64,000 bases of DNA from Loxodes magnus (taxonomy: Eukaryota > Ciliophora > Karyorelictea > Loxodida > Loxodidae): contig CAMPDV010001765.1 in the NCBI GenBank assembly GCA_946699065.1, forward strand, positions 1 to 64,000, read 5' to 3'. A model generated the notes under the pieces. That model had not been told where the DNA came from. It worked only from the letters and a program-made list of their open reading frames with translations, and ran no database searches. Position 1 is the first letter of the stretch; each line of letters starts with the position of its first letter. Shown one piece after another: positions 24,430 to 36,879 of the stretch. The position numbers and the translations under genes were made by a program.

Positions 24430-25493
24430 ATTTCTTATTTTTAAATCATTAAATCATTAAAATAACTGTTCGCCTTCCGGCTTAATTGAAGTTTTAAATG
24501 TATAAAATCTCCTTTCCTGCATGTTCGTTCCTTGTGCTCTTTTTCCTGGACTTCTCTCTTTTTAATAGTCTGAGTTAAGAATTTGTTTTTTTCCAGATTT
24601 TCCCATTTCCCGATGGGAAGAATTCCGTCGCCCGCCATTTCAGTTGCTAATAGTTAATATTACTCCAAATATTCATTCTTATTCTTTTCTATTGGAGGCA
24701 TTTTCGCCATAGATCTCAAGTGCTGTTGCAAATGTAACTTCTTCTCCTTGCTCTAGGAAATATCTTTTCTTGTTTCTCTATTTCCATTGGAATTCCTTAA
24801 GAAGGCTTCTACAGGTTTTCTTCTATTAATTAAGTCTGGAATCTAATTTTACTCAGTTTTTCTCGTCTTACTCTTGCATTACTCAAATATCATTCTCTAA
24901 ATTTTAAATTGACTCATAGACTCCGACTTTAGCTCTTCGGTCTACCATATGGACTTCGTCATCATCTTCATGGTTTATCAGATCCTGACTTATTGTAAAC
25001 ATCTCTTCCTTCTGGGAGTTTAATTCCTCTTCGATTTTTTTATGTTTCTAATAAGTAGATGAATCAGCTGTTTCATTTATTCAGAGTTCATTTGTTCTAT
25101 TTCAATGTTGTTTAAATTAAAGGTAATAAGATCTATATTAAATTATCGTACTTTACCTTCTTCGTTTATTTTTTATTTCTTCGTTATTATTTTTATCGAT
25201 TCAGTTGAGTGGTCTCTTTTTTCAGTTTTCAATGGAGGCGTTGAGAGCTGTGTCAACTTTTCTGTTCTTAATTTTTGTCTCAGTTCCTGCTTGTCCTTTG
25301 ATGGAAGAAGTCCGCTTTATTTTAGTTTGTAGGATTTAGTATTTTTTATTAGTTCTTCTAATTTATTTTGTTGCTCTGGTTATTTTTATTTAGAAGAGCG
25401 TTAAGTTGAAGAAGACGTGGTGAGAATATTTGCTTCTGGTTTTCTCTCCTGTTCTGAGGAGGTGGTAAAAAAACCCTTCTTGAAGCCAGCCAT
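24430..25493 (-). pseudogene. LINE ORF1, family C, nearly complete copy
   Basis: Minus strand, ATG at 25493 (MAGFKKGFFTTSSEQER). Long Gln/Lys-rich N-terminal half, then VHMVDRRAKVGVYES, NDI-TGA-V and KN-TGA-VKLDSRLN (25000-24850), both TGAs shared with the copy at 52522. The knuckle is YICNST-TGA-DLWRKC with TGG two residues after the His site (His itself is Asp here). Then FFPSGNGKIWKK (24620-24590). The first knuckle Cys is Ser and one frame change precedes it, so this copy is decayed though well preserved. An ATGATTTA-type repeat near 24445-24465 may be the tail. Confidence 0.6.
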
Positions 25494-25969
25494 TTTATAT
25501 TATTCTTATTTTTAAATAGGGAAGTAATGAATTTGACAAAATTAGCACTTTATTACTTTAAATAATGATTTTTTTAACTATAAATATATTAAAAAGCAAT
25601 AACTTAGTGCTTATATAAATACATTTATAATTAAATATGTTTATTTCAGCTTAATTTGTATTTTGGAAACTTTCAAAACTGAACAAATTAAAAGATTATT
25701 GATTTAAACCATTGATGGCCAAAACCTTATAGCTACCCTAATTGACATAGAAAAAATGTCAGATAATATATAAAGAAATAACTTTCTGTTTGTTCGAATA
25801 GACTAAGAGTATCCTTAATCTTAATTATTGCTTTAAAATCTTTATATTAAATATTGATTATAAGTTTATAATTGACATTTATCTTACAAGATCAATCAAA
25901 ACTTTAACTGTAGTCAAGATTCTATTCGGGTAATTTTATAAGATATTTATAAGTTGAACAACAAAAAAG

Positions 25970-26870
25970 ATGTCAGGATTCAAGTCAGGATTTTTGTTTT
26001 TCCAGAAAAAGTAAGAGTTAACATATCCTAAAAAGGATAGGATAAGGAAATGGGTACCCAAAAATTCATCCATCAAAATGAGTCTCCAACTTCTGAAGAA
26101 AAACCTAGGAAATAGACTAAAAATATAAGGACTCCGAAGTCTCTAATCTCATCACATAATAGTAAATAAGCTATGATTGGCTGATTAAAGTGATGCTGGA
26201 TCTCCATGAAGAGATCAAAAGTTGAAGAAAGACAATAAGAAGTTAAACGAAAAACTTGAACTTGCAGAGGAAATAGAATCGAGACTCATAATATAAGAAA
26301 GAGATCTATGCATTTTGAAATATTTCACAAGATTGGATCGGTTAATCTCAAAACTAACAATAAAAGCAGAAAGAACTGATGAAAAATTTAGAAAAAATAG
26401 ATGAAAGTCAGCAAAAATTACAACGCTAAATAGAATTTAAAGGATAAAGAAATAATCCAATGATAAATGAAAGTGACAAAAAACTCAAGATTTCAACCTA
26501 AACGACAAGCAAAAATATACTATTACTGTAACTTGCAAAAGCATTTGTGGAAAAGTTGCTAGAAATTTCTCAATTTCAAATAATAATATTAAAACTAGCA
26601 GAAATTGTTGGATAACAAAAAGAAAATATAATAGCAACTAAAACTATCAAGAGAAAGATAATATTGCAACAAATTTTGGGAAATTAGTAAGAAAAATGAT
26701 ATCTATCATCTAGACGAAAGAAAAATTCAAGGACAACATGCATGACAAGGAGAAGAGTTGTAGAGATTTTCATATTTTTATATTTAACCTTTAGAACAAC
26801 CTATAGGCTGGCGGGAAAAAGGTTGAAATTCCTCCAAGAAAGCCAAAAATTTAACTAAGTGTTTGTATTT
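25970..26870 (+). pseudogene. LINE ORF1, family E, decayed copy 2
   Basis: ATG at 25970 opens MSGFKSGFL, close to the starts at 25493 and 27799. The stretch at 26080-26330 (NESPTSEEKPRKQ; then LELAEEIESRLIIQERDL) aligns with the 28-kb copy (ETPTSSEKPRKQ; LELVEGIESRLMYQERDL). Frames change several times and the knuckle region (26510-26580) is damaged. A GC-richer end lies at 26790-26850. No clear tail. Confidence 0.5.
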
Positions 26871-27182
26871 GGTTATTAGATATAAGGAAGAAAATTAAAA
26901 AGAATATTTATTTATATCTTATAAAAAAATTTGAATGTGTGGATTTGCGGAGGATTTAAAAGAACATTCAAGTTCATTAACTAGTTCTGAAAATTACTAT
27001 AAGCTACAATTTAAATTTTCTCTTTGAGTAAAACTTAGCTTGAATTTATAAAAATGTGAAGCATCTATTTAAATAAAAGTAATTAGAAATTTAATTAATT
27101 TAAACATTAATGGATAACTAATTAACTAAAAATAATAATTACTTTTCTAGAATAAAAGATAGAATAAAGATAAAATTATAAA

Positions 27183-27806
27183 ATGTATTGTGCAGCTAAA
27201 ATTTTCTGTCTTTAGAATAGCAATCCTGAAATTATTAAAATATTATATAAGTAAGGAGCTAAGTCTCCGCATAATTTTAAAACACTTCGTAGAACTTTGC
27301 TGAACCTATTACACATTAGGCTATTTTACAGGATTTATATAAATGATGAAAAAGTAATTAAATCTTAAAGACTCATATCAAGAATGACCTTTAATACATA
27401 CGAATCTGCATTTAATGAGGTATTGTTTTATTTAATTAAGCTAGCTTCCTTTTATCCATTTGAAGCAATTAAGTTAATGCACTTTTACTTTGAGTAAATT
27501 AAATCAATTAAGAGAATCCAGGCTTTAATATTGACTTTTATTGTCAAAATATACTTAATACAATTTATCATTTTAGAGATATTTAAGTAAAAGCACCCAA
27601 TGTATCAATTTGATGCTTATAAAGTTTGTACTTTCAAGAGTTTAGCATCTTACTTATAAAATAAAAACCAAATTCTTCTAAAAATGACTCCTTAGAAATA
27701 AACTTATACCTAATGCAAAAAGAATAATATATAAAGCAAAAAATAATTAAAGTGTATTTCCTTAAATATCATACACTAAATAAAAAAATTATTAAAAAAT
27801 GGTTGA
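27183..27806 (+). CDS. Tentative host gene, helical protein
   Basis: From ATG 27183 the frame runs 207 codons before the first TGA (27804-27806), with none inside. At this base composition TGA is expected about every 60 codons, so this is mild evidence for coding without Trp. The product is helix-rich and hydrophobic: NSNPEIIKILYKQGAKSPH near the start, then FNEVLFYLIKLASFYPFEAI (27415-27475) and a long hydrophobic segment (27510-27580) that could span a membrane. The stretch from Asn-Ser-Asn-Pro to Gly-Ala-Lys vaguely recalls an ankyrin-type helix pair, too weak to call. The end abuts the ORF1 start of a LINE at 27799, so the true 3' end may be lost. Confidence 0.45.
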
Positions 27807-28790
27807 AGGTTTCAAGTCAGGCTTCTATACCACCTCTTCCTAAGCCAAAAAGGAAGGGAGGAAGCAAGAAACCAAGTCTTAATAATCTTAACAATCTTTC
27901 TATCACAACCTTAACCAACACTGAACTAACAACTTGGAATTAAAAAAAACGAACGAAAGCCAACCTTGAAGAATATACTCACGGAAACTCCAACCTCAAG
28001 CGAGAAACCGAGGAAACAGATGAAATTTATTCTCCACCAGGAGGTATCAGAGTTCAACCCTTCTGGCACAATGAGCATGGAGTAGCTCATCAAAGGGGTA
28101 CTTAATCTCCAGGAAGAGGTCAAGAGATTGAAGAAGGACAATGATATGCTGATGGCAAAGCTAGAACTAGTAGAAGGAATTGAGTCAAGACTTATGTACT
28201 AGGAAAGAGATCTTAACGCCTTTTGGAATATCTCACAAAGTCAGATTAACGAATCCTAAAATTAGTTTTAGAAACAGGCTGAACTGGATAACAGACTCGG
28301 AAAAGTAGATGAGAAATTGTAAACTTTTAAGAAAGAGTAAAGCTAAACTGGAGCTATATAAATGGAAATCGAAGCCTAGAAAGAGCAAACAAATCAAGGA
28401 AAATAATTCAAAATAAAAAAGAAATGTTTCTGCTGTAGAAGCGTATGACATTTTTATCGGAAGTGTTAGAAATTCTAATAGAAATGAAGAAACTATTGGA
28501 TAAAAGAACAACGAAAGAAGAAAAAAGAAGAAGAGAGAATGAAAAGAATGAATTGCAACCTGGATGGTTCAATATACAAGATTAAGATGGAACTAAGGCA
28601 AGTCAAAGGAGGGAAAACCTGGAAAAATCCGAGTTCCCAATCTTGCTAAAATTGGGCGACCCAAAATTTTATATTTAACAGCAGGGAGCATGAACTGCTG
28701 TCTTCCTGACGGGGTTGGAAATCCATAAAACGGAAAATATAAACTTAAAATTAATATTATTATTATAATGATATCATACACTAAATTGAA
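27799..28790 (+). pseudogene. LINE ORF1, family E, copy 3
   Basis: Start-like ATG at 27799 (MVEGFKSGFYTTSS). A coiled-coil middle (28085-28390) includes LNLQEEVKRLKKDNDMLMAK and LELVEGIESRLMYQERDL. The knuckle KCFCCRSV-TGA-HFYRKC (28424-28465) is a full CX2CX4HX4C box with TGA at 28446-28448 just before His, where other copies have Gly (22395) or TGG (31556). The N-terminal part changes frame more than once. The end has a GC-rich stretch (28660-28730) with CTGACGG, then a TAT-type repeat (28757-28770) as tail. It lies immediately against the tentative gene at 27183. Confidence 0.55.
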
Positions 28791-29529
28791 TAAGTAACTT
28801 ATTCATTAGATTATTTCCACTTATAAACTGAGAATTTATCTTATAATTATAATATAAACTCGGCTAACATCACACTGATATTTAATAAAGTACAATCCAT
28901 ACATGTGAGTAATATTTTGATGAGATAGATAATATCTTTAACTGTATATATTACAGAGGTTTATAATAAGAATTTTCTAACATTTAGTAACTTTTGGGAA
29001 AATATTAAGGGAAGCTAATTTTATATGATTAGTCTTTATCAATTAGAAATTTTCTAGAATATAACTTTTTAAAGTAGATATATTAGTCAAAACCAATCAG
29101 AAGAAATTATCAAAGAGAAAAAATTAGAAATGCTAAAGTTGAGAAATGAAAGATAAGTGAAATGAAGCAGAATAATTTTAAGAAAAATTTTTGAAAATCC
29201 ATTAAAATAGATTTTGAGCAAGGATTACGATTGAGTGATTGAAAAAGCAAGAAACTTTGTTTATATATAATTTGCGTATTACATTCACTTCAATTATGTT
29301 CCAATATTCCAATCATTAAAACTTTTATATCTATTTTTACTGTCAGTGTTATAACAAGAAAATTTAGCACAAAGACTTAGACCTGAAAATTATACAGGAT
29401 GTAGCTGAACTGTTTAGTTAAAACAAATAAAGTTTTAGAGTTAGGCTAAACATTAGTTTCATCGTCTAACTTATAAGATTATAATTGAAATTTTCCATAT
29501 ATTTCGTATTGACTAACTAGTGCTATTGC
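28791..29529. other. AT-rich spacer
   Basis: Nothing firm. Parts may belong to the tentative coding region downstream. Confidence 0.25.
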
Positions 29530-30560
29530 TAGATAATTTTTAGAAATTGAATCAGTTTGAAACGAGAGTACTCTAAGACTTTGTATGATTTTTTAAATCT
29601 TACATTGGTAATTCTTAATAATAGGAAGTTTAAATGTTCAAAGATAGTAGCAAACATTAACAAGAGTTTTTAATGAGAAATATTATAATCCGCTTTCTAG
29701 TAATACTTTATGGAATTAAATTAAGGAATAGAATAACTTAAAATCACTTGACTGGAAATTGCTTTTAGAACTATTGCCCTTTTTGTAGCAATTTGATATT
29801 TTTAAGGTTTTTATTTGGAATAAAAGTTAACGCCAGAAGATAATAATTATTAAAAAGGTTGGAAGTTTATCCTATACATACAGTTCTTAGATAATGGAGG
29901 GAATGAAATGCATATTATGTAAATTTTAGCCTAATATATTTTTGGAAGTGATATTAACCAAAATTTTTGCTTGAAATTCCAGAATATTTGTTAGATTTAG
30001 ACTATTAAGAATGAAAGCGTTCAAAGATTATCATCTAAACTATACCTTAAAAGTTGTAATACTTTCATCTATATTCCTTGAATGATTTTAGTAGTCCTTA
30101 CTAGAAAAAAATCTAATTAGAAATCTTAAAAATTAAGTAATAAACTTGGGATTTTTTAAAGGAAAAAAAACTTTTTAATTATTGTAGTTTTGCAAGTCTA
30201 CCATCAGACTTTAGAAAATCACTTAAATCTTATAATCAAAGAATTGGGGATTCATGAAATATATTGATAAAATATATAAGACTAAGAAAAATAGAGCCTC
30301 AACTGATTCATTTGTAATAAAAATACTGAAGTCTCTTTCAATTAACTTATCAATCATAGCTTAGAATCTAATTTTATTGGAATAAATGCTAATGAGAAAC
30401 TATAAATTAATACTTCAGCTATAAATTTACCTAATCTAGAAGAGCTAAAAGTTCAAGCCATACTTTTGCAATTTTAATTGACAAGGAAATCTAATTAAGC
30501 TTGTAATGGTAATTCAATATTATAGATTCCTAAGATTTGAAGAAAAATAAAAATATGCTA
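29530..30560 (+). CDS. Tentative, possibly leucine-rich-repeat-like region
   Basis: Plus-strand reading gives protein-like stretches in at least two frames: EQNNLKSLDWKLLLELLPFL (about 29730-29790) and INTSAINLPNLEELKVQ (30407-30460). The latter has the spacing of a leucine-rich repeat (LPNLEELKV). No start or stop can be fixed, and the frame changes between the two, so this is a decayed or spliced gene at best. Confidence 0.28.
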
Positions 30561-31052
30561 AAGGGAATCAAAGTTGATTTAAAATAAGATTAAATAAACA
30601 TAAAAGAATAATAAGACAAGAATGATGGAAAACAAAAAAGATATTTATTTTGTAAAAATTCTAAAGAAATAACTTAAAATTAATCTCAAATATGCTCAAA
30701 ATAAACGATCATAAATCCCTTAAGTTAAGCTTAAAATTATAATCCTTATCTTAATAAATTTTGTTGTTTATTTATCAAATAATTATGATATAAATTTTCT
30801 TAAGTCATAAAATTAAAATTATAATTCTATTTCACTATCTTTAATAATAGTTAAATAGACATAAGTAAAATAGTCTGATTTAAAATAACTTAGATATATT
30901 AATTTTAATTATTAGTTTGCTAACTTTAATTTTAAGTTTAATTTATCTAAAGTTACTTTATTTGGGAAATAAATTACTATAAAAAATGTTCTAATCCTGG
31001 AAAAAATATAAATTTATAAAGTGTAGTATCTAAACTTAAGAAAAGTGAGTAA
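30561..31052. other. AT-rich spacer
   Basis: Nothing recognised. Confidence 0.3.
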
Positions 31053-31700
31053 ATGAAAGCCAAGAGATTTACTTACTAATAAATTCGTAAGTGTAGAAGC
31101 CCAACGAAAGGAGGATTCTTCCTCCTCATACGAAGGTAAACACCTTGAATGTGAAAAAGAAATAAAAAATCTCATTAAGTTGGAAATCTATTACTCAAAA
31201 TAGCTAAGTAAGAAGAGATTGTCTTTAGCCTTTCAAAGCATTTAAGGTCCATTTTAACTTAGTACAAAGTGCTTAACGAAGAGCACGATCAACTAAAGAC
31301 TTTACTTGCCACAAATAAGTACATCACAAGAGAATAAATATGATTACAGTCCTAACAACCTTCTAGTTAAGCAATATCAATGTAGATAGAACTTAATAAT
31401 ATTAGTCACTTTCTCAAATCTAATAAAAATATATTACCTCAACTTAAGAGCATAAAAATAAAAGATCTTTTGAAAGATTAGAAAAAATAGAAAGAAACCT
31501 TGTCTAGAGACAAAAAATTGGGTAGCCAGAAGGATGCTGATGTTGTAAATCAACATGGCACTTAATAAGAAACTGCAAAGACTTTAAAACCTTCAATTAA
31601 AAGAATAAAAAAAGAAGTTAAGACAGATATCAAGAATTCGAAAAGCAAGAAAAGAAAATTATAAAAGAAAAATATTTTAATGTCAAAACTAAGAGAGAGA
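31053..31700 (+). pseudogene. LINE ORF1 copy, family F
   Basis: Start-like ATG at 31053, though the following readable frame is shifted. A coiled-coil section at 31240-31500 reads VLNEEHDQLKTLLATNKYI. The knuckle at 31535-31576 is C-TGA-CCKSTWHLIRNC, a full CX2CX4HX4C box with TGA (31538-31540) at the aromatic site and TGG (31556-31558) just before His. This copy supports reading TGA as Trp, because TGG and TGA each fill a site held by the other in related copies. No clear tail after 31700. Confidence 0.5.
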
Positions 31701-31810
31701 GCAAGTTGGTTAACCTCCTAACAAAAAAATTTGTGGTGCCCTGCCATGTAAAACTTAATAGTTCCAATCAGGTTGAAATCACTGAAGAGTGTAAACACTT
31801 ATGTTGACAA

Positions 31811-33044
31811 TTAGTATATATTATTATTAGTTACTTATTTGGTAATTAGTAAAAATCGATATGGTTATCTCCTAGATTTTTAAAAGATAAAATCTATAAA
31901 AAACTTTAATTTGAATATGGTATTAATTGATGTATCTTTAACTGCTAGAAAGATATTAATTATCTTAGAAATTAATTTTGTAAGGTAAATATTTGAATCA
32001 CAGAGTACTAACTTCTTAATTTATAATTTTTTATATATTTGAGATTGCTAGTTCTTAGTTTCTAGTTATACAATATCTTAATAAAAAAGATATCTTTCTA
32101 AAAGCTTTATTTTCCTTTCCACATGACTGATATAAGTCTGAAAAAGTAAAGAAACTAAGGTTAGATTCTTATTGGTTATTAACAAATATAACTTTTTAGT
32201 GTAGATAAAATAATAATAAGGTAATAATCATAATAGTACACAAAACAAATATTTTAATTTTTACTTTTTTATAAGAAAATAAGAATTTAGCTTATAAACT
32301 AAACAGTAATAATTAGTTTAGTAATATTAAAAAATAATAGATTAAGTAAATGTTTATATAAAGAAAGTATTTATAATTTAATATCTCTTATTTCAAAATA
32401 ACCAATATAGTTATCTAAATTATCAAGTATTTTTAATAATAACTATGTACTCATCATTTTTAATTTGTATGCTTCCTATATATTTTGGATATTCTAAAGT
32501 AAATTTAAATAATCATTCTAAAAACTTCTAATATCTGAACTTCCTTAGATTAATTTAAACTTTGTTCTTTAATAATTATTAAAGTTAATTTAAATTGGAT
32601 ATAGTTCCTTTTAATTACCAATATTCTATTTATCCACATTCAATTAAGATTGTGCTAAACACTTTGATTAAACTAATAAAAATTAATTATATTGTAATCT
32701 TTTTTAAAGCATTAGATTATACTTCTTTTCTCAATCCTATCAATTTTACTCTTTTTGTCTTAATTTATGCTTTCCATGCTTAATTTTTTTACTTTTAACT
32801 AGTCTAATAATAATTTACTATACTATCAACTTTTTATTTGTAGCTTCTTTATTTATAATTAGGGCTTAATTATTGAATATAGTGGTTCTAATAGTTACAC
32901 TAGTTATGATTTTTTACTAATTTTAGTAATGATTAGATATTAAATATTACTCTAAGAGTTATATTAGTTTATAGAATCTATTATAATTACTATATTTTTA
33001 ATTATATTTATAGTCATTTAATCAATATAATACAGGATTAAAAA
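31811..33044. other. AT-rich intergenic
   Basis: Over 1.2 kb of AT-rich DNA. A short hydrophobic frame at 32595-32783 is not supported by anything else. Confidence 0.3.
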
Positions 33045-33850
33045 ATGGAAAACAAACAAAAGAAAATTGAAGCTAAGAAAGTCAGGAATTTTGCACTAAA
33101 ATATAACGTCAAATAATTGAGCTTATCGACCCTGACTTTCCTTCATCGGCAAAAGGAAAACGCCTTTAAGGAAACAATGAGGAGCAGGAATTTAATACAA
33201 ACGAATAGTTAAGCAATGAAGTTTGACTTATACAGAAAAATTTCTAAAAATAGGATGAGATAATATTTAATCTCACGGAAAAGATAAAAAAACTCATAAA
33301 TACAATTGAAGAGCTTAATTAGGAAACCGGCTGCTTAAGGAACCAACTGATACAAAGTCAAATAGTGACTAAAGAACAACTCTGACTGTAATCTTAATCT
33401 AGATCAAACAAAGTTGACATAATGGATATTGAATAAGATTAATAAGCATAAACCAAATAGAATTAATTAGAATAAAAATAATAATAAAACCTAATAACTA
33501 GAATAGAAAAGATAGAGAATCACTTATACCTAGAATTCAAGCCTAAAACCATCAAATATAGAAGATGCTGATTCTGCCACTCGAAGAATCATTTACTGAA
33601 AACCTACCAAAGCTTTAAGCAACTAAAGAGAAAGGAAGAGTAAAAAGCGTGAAGCGCTCTTATAATACTATATGTAACTCCATATAGAGTATTCAAGAAG
33701 AAGATTTTCAACTGAGCAAGAAGATTATCATAGTGGCTATCTTCCACATAATAAACTTGCTCGTAGTTTCCATCACGTTAAAAAACTGGCAGCGAAAATT
33801 TGGCTTAGATTCCAGGGAACATAAACTTTTTTTGACTTTTAATTTAGCAT
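33045..33850 (+). pseudogene. LINE ORF1 copy, family F-like, one frameshift
   Basis: ATG at 33045 opens a basic N-terminus (MENKQKKIEAKKVRNFALK). From about 33170 the readable frame is shifted and gives a coiled coil (LTEKIKKLINTIEELNQETG, 33270-33325), a Gln-rich stretch, and the knuckle RRC-TGA-FCHSKNHLLKTY (33560-33605; TGA at 33569-33571), where the last Cys is Tyr. The conserved LYVTPYRVFKKK motif follows (33670-33705). One indel therefore separates the N-terminus from the rest. Confidence 0.5.
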
Positions 33851-34103
33851 TATAAATATATTATAGTTTTATTAAAAAGATAAAACTATAATTATAAATA
33901 ACTAGAAACCAATTGATTAAAAAGATAACTCACATAGCTATATATTGTTGCATTAAAAAGTTCCTTTTTGATGATTATAAGGAAGCATGGTTTAAATATT
34001 TAGCCGCAGTTAAAAAGCTGCATATTAATTGATAAGATATAAATAATTGGCACTTTGATTTTTAAAAACCTCAATCGAATCTTTATTTTACCTATAGTGG
34101 ATC

Positions 34104-34960
34104 ATGGAGGAGAATTAGTACCTTGAACTGTTTTAGAAAGTATTGATTTAATTGATTCAAAATGAGATTGATAACAAGGAAAGCTTTCTAAACAGAATCA
34201 AAATATTTAAATGAATAATACTATGTAGATTTAAACTAATTTCACTTTAAACATATTATAACTCTAAGGTTTTTCAAATTCTTTTACAAAATTAGAAAAG
34301 AAAGATTGGGAAAAAGTAATTAAACAATAGGAAGAATAATTGGAAATAACTTAAAAGAAGGGTACTAATCGATAATGATAAGATGAGAGAGATTCAATTT
34401 AATAGTATTTATTTAAGCGAAAAATAAATAAATCTTCTAGATATATTTAGTAAGCAGTTAAAAATTAAGTAAAAGATAATTTTATAGAAATTCAATTAAA
34501 AGAATTAGCAGAATCGCTACAGCTAATATTTTTGATAAATAATTTCAAAATTTGTCTTAGTTTCGAGAAATAACAAATTCAAAAGTTAAAAAGCATTACT
34601 CAAGAAAATTAATATCGATTTTGAAATGAGAAATCTGCGCTAAAATTTTCGGAGGGATTTATAAAACTACATTTTCCCTATTGTCATACTATAATGTAAA
34701 AAAGGAGAATATAACACATATGAACATATTATGATTCGTATGAATTTATAAAACATTAGAGAATTATTTTTATAATAGGTAGGAAATCATGATATTAAGA
34801 GATTAGTACTTTATGGCCAGACAATCAACCTAATTGACTAGAAAGTATTTAGAATATTTAGATATTTATAAAAATTTTTAAATAATGTTGCCATTTTCTA
34901 AGTTAATTCTTGGATATAATAGAAGAAAAGTACAAAGCAGGAGTCAATTTAAATATATGG
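34104..34960 (+). CDS. Tentative gene, unknown product
   Basis: Two plausible starts exist. ATG 34104 gives MEENQYLELFQKVLIQLIQN but its frame degrades after ~35 codons. ATG 34211 opens another frame that stays protein-like to about 34900: NSFTKLEKKDWEKVIKQQEE (34280-34340), IEIQLKELAESLQLIFLINN (34475-34535), LKFSEGFIKLHFPYCHTIM (34640-34695). A single indel or short intron could join the two. In-frame TGAs are consistent with Trp. No family recognised. Confidence 0.38.
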
Positions 34961-35709
34961 AAGAAGAGAGAATGATGATTTGTTTTTTAAGATTTCAAAA
35001 TTTCTTCAATTATAAGAAGTAATTCTTACAATTAAATAAATAAATAAATTCATAAAGTTAAAAATAATTAGAAAATAATATAAAAAGATAATTAAAAAAT
35101 GTAAATATTAAATAAAAATATATATACCATATTTATTTATATTTATAAGAGAATCTATTTGACTTAATAATTTATAAATCAGCAACATTTTAATTTTTCT
35201 TAATAAAGATTTATAAAAGTAGAACTATTTAATCAAATTACTTTTTTATTGATATAGAATAAAATATATTTAATATGTAAGATAATAAGCTTATAATGTA
35301 ATTATCTTGATTATAGCAATTATAAAAGTTTCAACACTCAAAACATGTTTTTTCAGTTTAATCTATTCTAATTAATTTTGAAATAAATATCTGTGTATCC
35401 AAGTAATTAAAGTTTTACCATTCTTTCTTAATCACAAAATGTATTAATTAAAAAATAATCTCTCTTCATCTTATTTTTTATCGGAAAAAATCTATCTAAA
35501 AAATATTTAAATCTCCTTTTAGTTATATTTATTCTTCTAAGATTTAAGTAAATGCTCAAGAATATTTTATTTTAAATAAAAATCTAAAATTTATAATAAT
35601 TCTTTAAGAAAATATTGCTTATTCTCGAAATACTTTAATAAGAAAGTTTTAAGATTCTTAAAAAATGTATCTAAATTTAGCAGTATTATTATTAATTATT
35701 TAACTTAAA

Positions 35710-36045
35710 TAGCGTGATAAATCCTTTCCTTTGGAATCTGTTTAATGGCTTAGCAAGGCAATCAAAAGTGAATATTGCCTAAGGATAAACTTTAAGAAGA
35801 ATCCAAAGTTTAAAAGGTTTTCTGATGGAAGACTAACAAATTCAAGAACTCGAAAAGAAAGAAGAAAATCTATTTCATCATAGGTCAGGGATAAATAGGT
35901 AACTGTAGCCACAGAATAAGCATTATGCTTCGGTAGGCTTGAATTTCAAACCAGCACAACTTTTAGAGGATCAAGATTAAGAGATTTTATGATTTAAAAC
36001 TTTTTATAGAGTTTAGGAAATTGAGGTGCTACACACTCCTCAATA
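35710..36045 (+). mobile_element. LINE 3' fragment, family G
   Basis: Shares its order of phrases with the fragments at 2410-2790 and 58540-58890, including the CATCATAGGTC stretch (35876-35886). It ends in the shared stem-loop (36018-36042). More diverged than those two copies. 5' truncated. Confidence 0.45.
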
Positions 36046-36879
36046 ATTCTTATTATTTTATAAGAGATATAATCATTAAAAAAACTTTTATTATAGCGTA
36101 AGAAGAAGTTATCAGTCAGCAGCTCTTTTAATAATTTTTTTTTACTTTTAAAATTCACCAATGAAAATATCGACAGTTATCGCACTCCGCTGAAATCATA
36201 ACTTCTAAAGATCGTGCTCAAAGTTAGATCCGAAGTGACCTTCGTTTTGGCATCTTACATCATAAAAGCTTATAAGTATCTCTAATATAAACTCTTTTGA
36301 GTATTAAAATTTTTTTTCGTTCTTAACAAAAAATGGTATTTTGGTAAAAGAAACTTATAAATATATCTTTAAGAACTAAACTCTATTAAAGCAAACTTGA
36401 AAAAATATGAAAATCCAATTTCTTGAAAAAATTTAAAGTACTTTTTCTGCGATTTAAAATTTCAGCAGAAGGTAAAAATAAAGTAAAGAAGTAAAGTTCA
36501 TACAAATCTCTCATATATAGTAAAAGATAATAACATAAGTTTCAACCTATGACAATTTTTTTATGTAAATTCAAAGAGATCTAAAATTCAAAAAATTACA
36601 AATATTTGCATAAAAATGTCAATTTTATATTTTATCAAAAAATAAAAATTTTTGTTTAGTAAAAAAAAAATCATAACAAAAAAAAAAAATTATTCAACGA
36701 AAAATTTTATTTTACTTTTGAATTGATCTCGTACGACTTAAAAAAAAAGTCCGAAAAGAGAAAAAGGAAAGAACTCGTAAAAAAAATAAATCCCAAAATT
36801 AACGAAACCATTAAAAAAAAATAAAATTGTTAAAAAAATGAAAAAAAGTATAAATTTCATTACTAATCTATAGGAGTCT
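36046..36879. other. AT-rich region with one GC-richer patch
   Basis: The patch at 36170-36260 contains a GACCTTCGT phrase also present at 38758-38766 in a family G copy, so it may be element debris. The rest, with long A runs (36650-36850), holds nothing recognised. Confidence 0.3.
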
